Below are positions 59,457 to 64,000 of a stretch of DNA of 64,000 nucleotides, piece after piece (the first letter of the stretch is position 1; each line of letters begins with the position of its first letter). Source of the stretch: Streptomyces sp. Y2F8-2 (GTDB lineage Bacteria; Actinomycetota; Actinomycetes; Streptomycetales; Streptomycetaceae); assembly GCF_014905555.1 (NCBI RefSeq), contig NZ_BNGS01000017.1, positions 1 through 64,000 on the forward strand, given 5' to 3'. The notes beneath the pieces were generated by a model. It did not search any database. It was not told the DNA's origin and saw only the letters and a list, made by a program, of their open reading frames with translations. The translations under genes and the position numbers were made by a program.

Positions 59457-59658
59457 GCGTCCGCCCTCCTCGTCATCCCTCCTTTGCACCCCCTGGTCGC
59501 ACTCCCTGCCCCTGTCAGGTGCGTCCCGCGGACCCGTGTGCCGGTGATATCCGGCATGAACTCCGTCCGAACTGTTCGTCGGATTCCAGGGCCCCGGGCT
59601 GGGCACCGGCCCCAGCAGGTAATTTGGGGGCATCGTTGAGAACTCAGGAGGGTTGGCC

Positions 59659-61023
59659 GTGGCTGCTGATCTGTCGCAGATCGTGAAGGCGTACGACGTA
59701 CGCGGGGTGGTCCCGGACCAGTGGGACGAGACGCTGGCCGAGCTGTTCGGCGCGGCTTTCGCCCAGGTGACCGGTGCGGACGCGATCGTGATCGGCCACG
59801 ACATGCGGCCCTCGTCCCCGGGCCTGGCGGACGCCTTCGCGCGTGGAGCCGCCGGACTCGGTGCCGACGTCACCGAGATCGGCCTGTGCTCGACGGACCA
59901 GCTGTACTACGCGTCGGGCGCGCTGAACCTGCCGGGCGCCATGTTCACGGCCTCGCACAACCCGGCGAAGTACAACGGCATCAAGATGTGCCGCGCGGGC
60001 GCCGCGCCCGTCGGCCAGGACACGGGCCTGGCCGAGATCCGCGCCCTGGTCGAGGAGTGGCTGGACGGGGAAGCGCCGCAGCCCGTGGAGACGCCGGGCA
60101 CGATCACCCGGCGCGACACGCTGGAGGACTACGCGGCCTACCTGCGCACCCTCGCCGACCTGACCTCGATCCGCCGCCTGAAGGTCGTCGTCGACGCGGG
60201 CAACGGCATGGGCGGCCACACCGTGCCGACCGTCCTCGCCGGGCTGCCCGTCGAACTGGTCCCGATGTACTTCGAGCTGGACGGCACCTTCCCGAACCAC
60301 GAGGCCAACCCGCTCGACCCGAAGAACATCGTCGACCTGCAGAAGCGGGTGCGCGAAGAGGGCGCCGACATCGGCATCGCCTTCGACGGCGACGCGGACC
60401 GCTGCTTCGTCGTCGACGAGCACGGCGACCCGGTCACCCCGTCCGCGATCACCGCGCTGGTCGCCGCCCGGGAACTCGCCAAGCACGGCGGCAAGGGCAC
60501 GATCATCCACAACCTGATCACGTCCTGGTCGGTGCCCGAGGTCGTCCGGGAGAACGGCGGCACGCCGGTCCGCACCCGCGTCGGCCACTCCTTCATCAAG
60601 GCGGAGATGGCCCGCACCGGCGCCATCTTCGGCGGCGAGCACTCCGCGCACTACTACTTCAAGGACTTCTGGAACGCCGACACGGGCATGCTCGCCGCGC
60701 TCCACGTCCTCGCGGCCCTCGGCGGCCAGGAGGGCCCGCTCTCCCAGCTCGTGGCCGAGTACGACCGCTACGTGGGCTCCGGAGAGATCAACTCCACGGT
60801 CGACGACCAGAAGGGCCGCCTCGCCGCCATCAAGGCCGCCTACGAGGGCCGCGAGGGCATCGAACTGGACGAGCTGGACGGCCTGACCGTCTCCTCCGCC
60901 GACTGGTGGTTCAACGTCCGCCCGTCCAACACCGAACCCCTCCTGCGCCTGAACGCCGAGGCGAGGGACGAGGCGACCATGACGAAGATCCGGGACGAGG
61001 CACTGGAGATCATCCGGGGCTGA
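59659..61023 (+). CDS. manB: Phosphomannomutase/phosphoglucomutase
   Basis: A 454-residue alpha-D-phosphohexomutase. The phosphoserine is Ser99 in FTASHNPAKYNG; the Mg2+ site is FDGDADRCF; the sugar-binding loop is GGEHSAHYYF; the phosphate-binding loop is RPSNTEPLLRL. It converts mannose-6-phosphate to mannose-1-phosphate for ManC. GTG 59659 is chosen because AGGAGG lies 7 nt upstream; a TTG two codons earlier is too close. It leads a run of four plus-strand genes ending with manA. In S. coelicolor the corresponding gene is SCO3028. Confidence 0.95.
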   Translation: MAADLSQIVKAYDVRGVVPDQWDETLAELFGAAFAQVTGADAIVIGHDMRPSSPGLADAFARGAAGLGADVTEIGLCSTDQLYYASGALNLPGAMFTASHNPAKYNGIKMCRAGAAPVGQDTGLAEIRALVEEWLDGEAPQPVETPGTITRRDTLEDYAAYLRTLADLTSIRRLKVVVDAGNGMGGHTVPTVLAGLPVELVPMYFELDGTFPNHEANPLDPKNIVDLQKRVREEGADIGIAFDGDADRCFVVDEHGDPVTPSAITALVAARELAKHGGKGTIIHNLITSWSVPEVVRENGGTPVRTRVGHSFIKAEMARTGAIFGGEHSAHYYFKDFWNADTGMLAALHVLAALGGQEGPLSQLVAEYDRYVGSGEINSTVDDQKGRLAAIKAAYEGREGIELDELDGLTVSSADWWFNVRPSNTEPLLRLNAEARDEATMTKIRDEALEIIRG

Positions 61024-61150
61024 CGCACCACCACACGCCGCGCCGGGCGGGGCGGGCGCACGGCAGCGCCCGCCCCGGCCAACCCCCGCATGCCGCCGTC
61101 CGCAGCGGTAGTCTGACCAGGCCAAGCGCACCAGCCCGAAGGGACCCGTC

Positions 61151-61321
61151 ATGCCGCTCGAAGCCGGACTCCTCGAGATCCTCGCCTGCCCGGCGTGCCA
61201 CGCACCGCTCAAGGAGGAGGAGAGCGAGCTGGTCTGCACCGGCCAGGACTGCGGGCTCGCCTACCCCGTCCGGGACGGCATCCCGGTCCTGCTCGTCGAC
61301 GAAGCCCGCCGCCCCGCCTGA
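61151..61321 (+). CDS. Trm112-like zinc-ribbon protein
   Basis: A 56-residue protein with the Trm112 pattern: LLEILACPACHAPL, then ELVCTGQDCGLAYPVRDGIPVLL. Cys13, Cys16, Cys29 and Cys34 form a zinc ribbon. Bacterial members are small and of unclear role; eukaryotic Trm112 activates methyltransferases. ATG 61151 follows GAAGGGACC. It sits between manB and the SIS protein, 28 nt before the latter, so it is surely co-transcribed with it. Confidence 0.88.
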   Translation: MPLEAGLLEILACPACHAPLKEEESELVCTGQDCGLAYPVRDGIPVLLVDEARRPA

Positions 61322-61349
61322 CGCACCCGGCGATCGGAGGCTGCCGCCC

Positions 61350-62477
61350 ATGCTCGACGAATCGCTGCTCGACGACCCCGAGGCGCTGGCGCGCGCCGAC
61401 CGACGCGGACTGCTCCGGGGCGCCGCCGAGGCAGGCGCCCGGGTCCGCACAGCCGTGCGGTTCGCCACCGAGGCGGGGGTCAACGACCTGAGGCCCGACG
61501 GTCGGCCCCGAGCCGTGCTCATCGCGGGCCCCGGCACCGCCTCCCTGGGCGTCGCCGAACTGCTCGGCACCCTCGCCGGCGCCGCCTGCCCGGTCGTCCG
61601 CATCCACCCCGCCGGCGTCGCCCCCGCCGCCGGCGCCCTGCGCTGGGAGCTGCCCGGCTGGGCCGGGCCCGTCGACCTGCTGCTCATCGCCACCCCCGAC
61701 GGCTCCGAACCCGGCCTCGGCATCCTGGTCGAGCAGGCCTACCGCCGCGGCTGCACCGTCGTCGCCGTGGCCCCCGCCCGCTCCCCGATCACGGAGGCGG
61801 TGACCGCCGCCCACGGCCTGTTCGTGCCCATGGCGACCGCCCCGTACGAGCAGGACGAACCCCTCGCCGCCTCCGCGCCCGGCGTCCTGTGGGCCCTGCT
61901 CACCCCGCTGCTCGCCCTCCTGGACCGCACCGGCCTGCTCTCCGCGCCGCCCGACGTCCTGGAGAAGGTCGCCGACCGCCTCGACCAGGTCGCCGAACGC
62001 TGTGGCCCGGCCATCGCCACCTACGGCAACCCCGCCAAGAACCTCGCCGCCGAGCTCGCCGAAGCGCTCCCGGTGATCTGGACGGAAGGCGTCTCCGCCG
62101 CACCCGCCGGCCGCCGCTTCACCGCCGCGCTCGCCGAGCTGGCCGGCCGTCCCGCGCTCACCGCGCAGCTGCCCGAGGCACTCGCCGCGCACGGCGTGCT
62201 GCTCTCGGGCCCACTCGCCGCGGGCGCCGACCCCGACGACTTCTTCCGCGACCGCGTCGAGGAGGCACAAGCCCTGCACGCGCGCGTGGTACTCCTGCGG
62301 GACCGTCCCATCGGCGGCCTGAGCGCCGCCCCCGCCGCCCGAGAACTGGCCCTCAGCCACGACACGGCGATCAGCGAACTCGAACCCGAGGACGGCGACG
62401 AGCTGGAGACCCTCGCGGAACTGATCGCCATCACGGATTTCGCCGCCGTTTACATGGCGCTCGCTTTCGGCGCCTGA
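61350..62477 (+). CDS. SIS-domain protein, phosphoglucose/phosphomannose isomerase-like
   Basis: A 375-residue protein resembling the bifunctional phosphoglucose/phosphomannose isomerase family. The N-terminal SIS-like domain has VLIAGPGTASLGVAELL where active enzymes have a Gly-Gly-Ser sugar-phosphate loop; the C-terminal domain (about 200-375) includes IATYGNPAKNLAAELAEALPV and ends with LAELIAITDFAAVYMALAFG. Several loop residues look altered, so activity is uncertain. Start ATG 61350 with GGAGG 10 nt upstream. Placed between manB and manA, it may tune mannose-6-phosphate. Confidence 0.85.
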   Translation: MLDESLLDDPEALARADRRGLLRGAAEAGARVRTAVRFATEAGVNDLRPDGRPRAVLIAGPGTASLGVAELLGTLAGAACPVVRIHPAGVAPAAGALRWELPGWAGPVDLLLIATPDGSEPGLGILVEQAYRRGCTVVAVAPARSPITEAVTAAHGLFVPMATAPYEQDEPLAASAPGVLWALLTPLLALLDRTGLLSAPPDVLEKVADRLDQVAERCGPAIATYGNPAKNLAAELAEALPVIWTEGVSAAPAGRRFTAALAELAGRPALTAQLPEALAAHGVLLSGPLAAGADPDDFFRDRVEEAQALHARVVLLRDRPIGGLSAAPAARELALSHDTAISELEPEDGDELETLAELIAITDFAAVYMALAFGA

Positions 62478-62616
62478 CCTGGCCCTGTCACCGGGGAGGT
62501 CCACAGCGGACCCTTCGGCCACAGCACTAGGCTCACACCATCTGACCAGCGCGCACCGGCCGACGCGTCCAGAGCGGCGCCGACCGGGAGCGTACGTACG
62601 GAGACGAAGAAAACTC

Positions 62617-63768
62617 ATGGATCGCCTCGACAACACCATCCGCCCCTACGCCTGGGGTTCGACCACCGCCATCCCCCGGCTCCTCGGCGTGGAGCCGACC
62701 GGTGAGCCGCAGGCGGAGATGTGGATGGGCGCCCACCCCGGCGCACCCTCGCGCACCCCGCGCGGCCCTCTGAACGAGGTGATCGAGAAGGCTCCGGAAC
62801 GGGAACTGGGGCAGCGGACTCTCGCCCGGTTCGGCCCCCGGCTGCCGTTCCTGCTGAAGATCCTCGCCGCCGGCGCCCCGCTCTCCCTCCAGGTCCACCC
62901 CGACCTGGAGCAGGCGAAGGAGGGCTACGCCGACGAGGAGCGCCGCGGCATCCCCGTGGACGCGCCCCACCGCAACTACAAGGACGCCAACCACAAGCCC
63001 GAACTGATCTGCGCCCTCACCGAGTTCGACGGCCTGTGCGGCTTCCGGGCCCCCGACGCGGCCGCCGACCTGCTCGCCGGACTCGACGTCGACTCCCTCA
63101 AGCCGTACGTCGACGTGCTGCACGCCCACCCCGAGGACGCCGCCCTGCGCGAGGTCCTCACCGCCGTGCTGAGCGCCGACCCCGAGGAGATGACCCACAC
63201 GGTCACCGAGGCGGCGGCCGCCTGCGCCCGCCTCGGCGGCGCCTACGCCCCGTACGCCGACATCGCCCACCACTACCCCGGTGACCCGGGAGTGATCGCC
63301 GCGATGCTGCTCAACCACGTCCGGTTGCAGCCCGGTGAGGCCCTCTACCTCGGCGCCGGCGTCCCGCACGCCTACCTGAGCGGCCTCGGCGTCGAGATCA
63401 TGGCCAACTCCGACAACGTCCTGCGCTGCGGCCTGACCCCCAAGCACGTCGACGTCCCCGAACTGCTGCGGATCGTCCGCTTCGAGGCGAGCGACCCCGG
63501 TGTCCTGCGCCCCGAGGCGTCCGCGGACGGCGAGGAGGTCTACGAGACACCGATCGACGAGTTCCGCCTGTCCCGGTACGTCGTGACCGACGGCGCCGCC
63601 CCCCACGACCTCACGCGCGCGACCCCGCAGATCCTGCTGTGCACGGCCGGTTCCGTCCGCGCGGGCGACCAGGTGCTCGCGCCCGGCGAGTCGGTGTTCG
63701 TACCGGCGGAGGACAAGGCCGAGGTGTCCGGGGCCGGCACGGTCTTCCGGGCCACGGTCGCCGCCTGA
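62617..63768 (+). CDS. manA: Mannose-6-phosphate isomerase, class I
   Basis: A 383-residue type I cupin isomerase that interconverts fructose-6-phosphate and mannose-6-phosphate. The zinc ligands are in PLSLQVHPD, NHKPELI and VPHAYLSGLGVEIMANSDN, all intact. It opens the GDP-mannose route completed by ManB and ManC in this window. ATG 62617 has GGAGACGAAG upstream. Last gene of the manB-trm112-SIS-manA run; a hairpin follows at 63772. The S. coelicolor equivalent is SCO3025. Confidence 0.96.
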   Translation: MDRLDNTIRPYAWGSTTAIPRLLGVEPTGEPQAEMWMGAHPGAPSRTPRGPLNEVIEKAPERELGQRTLARFGPRLPFLLKILAAGAPLSLQVHPDLEQAKEGYADEERRGIPVDAPHRNYKDANHKPELICALTEFDGLCGFRAPDAAADLLAGLDVDSLKPYVDVLHAHPEDAALREVLTAVLSADPEEMTHTVTEAAAACARLGGAYAPYADIAHHYPGDPGVIAAMLLNHVRLQPGEALYLGAGVPHAYLSGLGVEIMANSDNVLRCGLTPKHVDVPELLRIVRFEASDPGVLRPEASADGEEVYETPIDEFRLSRYVVTDGAAPHDLTRATPQILLCTAGSVRAGDQVLAPGESVFVPAEDKAEVSGAGTVFRATVAA

Positions 63769-63771
63769 CAC

Positions 63772-63799
63772 CGGCGCCGGGCCCCCGGGCCGGGCGCCG
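63772..63799 (+). terminator. Terminator after manA
   Basis: CGGCGCCGGGCCC and GGGCCGGGCGCCG form a stem with one mismatch and a minimal loop, 4 nt after the stop. Confidence 0.7.
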
Positions 63800-63939
63800 T
63801 CACGGTCCCGGCCCGGCGCACCGCTGCCGGAGCCTGCTGCAACAATGGCCCACCGGCAAAGGACGGGCAAAGCCCCGGACGGCGTACGGTACGTACGGAC
63901 GTCCCGGGCGCGACGGCTACGAAGGGACAACGCGAACAC

Positions 63940-64000
63940 ATGAGCGCGTCAGGCGGCACCAGGGCGATCGTGGCGGCACTCGGCGCCAACCTCGCGATCG
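63940..64000 (+). CDS. Start of a cation diffusion facilitator (CDF) transporter (truncated by window edge)
   Basis: Twenty codons are visible, starting ATG 63940, encoding MSASGGTRAIVAALGANLAI. This is the N-terminus and first membrane helix I recall for Streptomyces CDF-family cation efflux proteins, which follow manA in S. coelicolor. A GAAGGGA lies upstream at somewhat long spacing. The family call rests on a short stretch and synteny. Confidence 0.6.
   Translation, partial: MSASGGTRAIVAALGANLAI

Overview
The window is high-GC chromosomal DNA from an actinomycete, almost certainly a Streptomyces. The signs are strong third-position G/C codon bias, many GTG starts, GTGA/ATGA overlaps, an 87-residue WhiB, and a gene order that from memory matches the S. 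coelicolor SCO3073 (hutU) to SCO3024 interval, including whiB (SCO3034) and the mannose genes (SCO3025/3028/3039). It reads as core chromosome. I saw no insertion sequence, prophage, CRISPR array, tRNA or rRNA.

Layout. 0-4.3 kb: the end of an unknown gene, an RpiR-type regulator, a membrane protein, and a four-gene Roadblock/DUF4388 operon on the minus strand. 4.4-11.4 kb: a PLP decarboxylase divergent from a histidine-utilisation operon (hutU, M20 amidohydrolase, hutF, hutI). 11.4-15.9 kb: a long palindromic repeat, a sigma-like/zinc-finger/TM/ricin-lectin fusion, and a SigI-ArsI-PrsI partner-switching module. 16-20.2 kb: a four-gene operon of exported proteins, two with sortase-type tails (LPQTG, LAQTG). 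20.2-29.3 kb: POT peptide transporter, OmpR-type response regulator and histidine kinase, GtrA protein, purK-purE, M19 dipeptidase and two tandem VOC proteins. 29.3-33.8 kb: a CGNR zinc-finger protein behind a cluster of GTTACCG boxes, UDP-glucose dehydrogenase, acyl-CoA dehydrogenase and an Fpg/Nei glycosylase. 33.8-47.6 kb: an envelope region with five LytR-CpsA-Psr (LCP) paralogues, a family 2 glycosyltransferase, a thioesterase, a TIGR03089 adenylation-like protein, a secreted PGRP/amidase and manC. 47.6-52.8 kb: an AlkA-like glycosylase, F420 genes fbiB and fbiA, cysteine dioxygenase with a polycysteine leader peptide, and whiB. 53-64 kb: a giant membrane glycosyltransferase with a DUF5719 partner, a degenerate zincin, a DUF3499 protein, manB, a Trm112-like protein, a SIS protein, manA, and the start of a CDF transporter.

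How the genes work together. The hut operon should convert urocanate to N-formylglutamate, and its M20 member is a candidate for the otherwise missing last step. manA, manB and manC supply GDP-mannose, ugd supplies UDP-glucuronate, and the glycosyltransferases, GtrA protein and LCP ligases point to cell-wall glycopolymer and glycoprotein assembly. SigI/ArsI/PrsI, the sigma-lectin fusion, the two-component pair and WhiB give a dense regulatory content.

The most interesting new-looking item is a 30-codon leaderless reading frame at 51978-52070 (minus). It ends in five cysteine codons within eight, four of them the uncommon TGT, and has a TTGACA promoter just upstream of cysteine dioxygenase. 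It has the architecture of a cysteine-responsive attenuator. Other points are the sigma/anti-sigma/lectin fusion, the LPQTG/LAQTG surface operon, the Roadblock operon lacking kinase and GTPase, the GTTACCG box cluster, and short tandem repeats at the 3' ends of genes.
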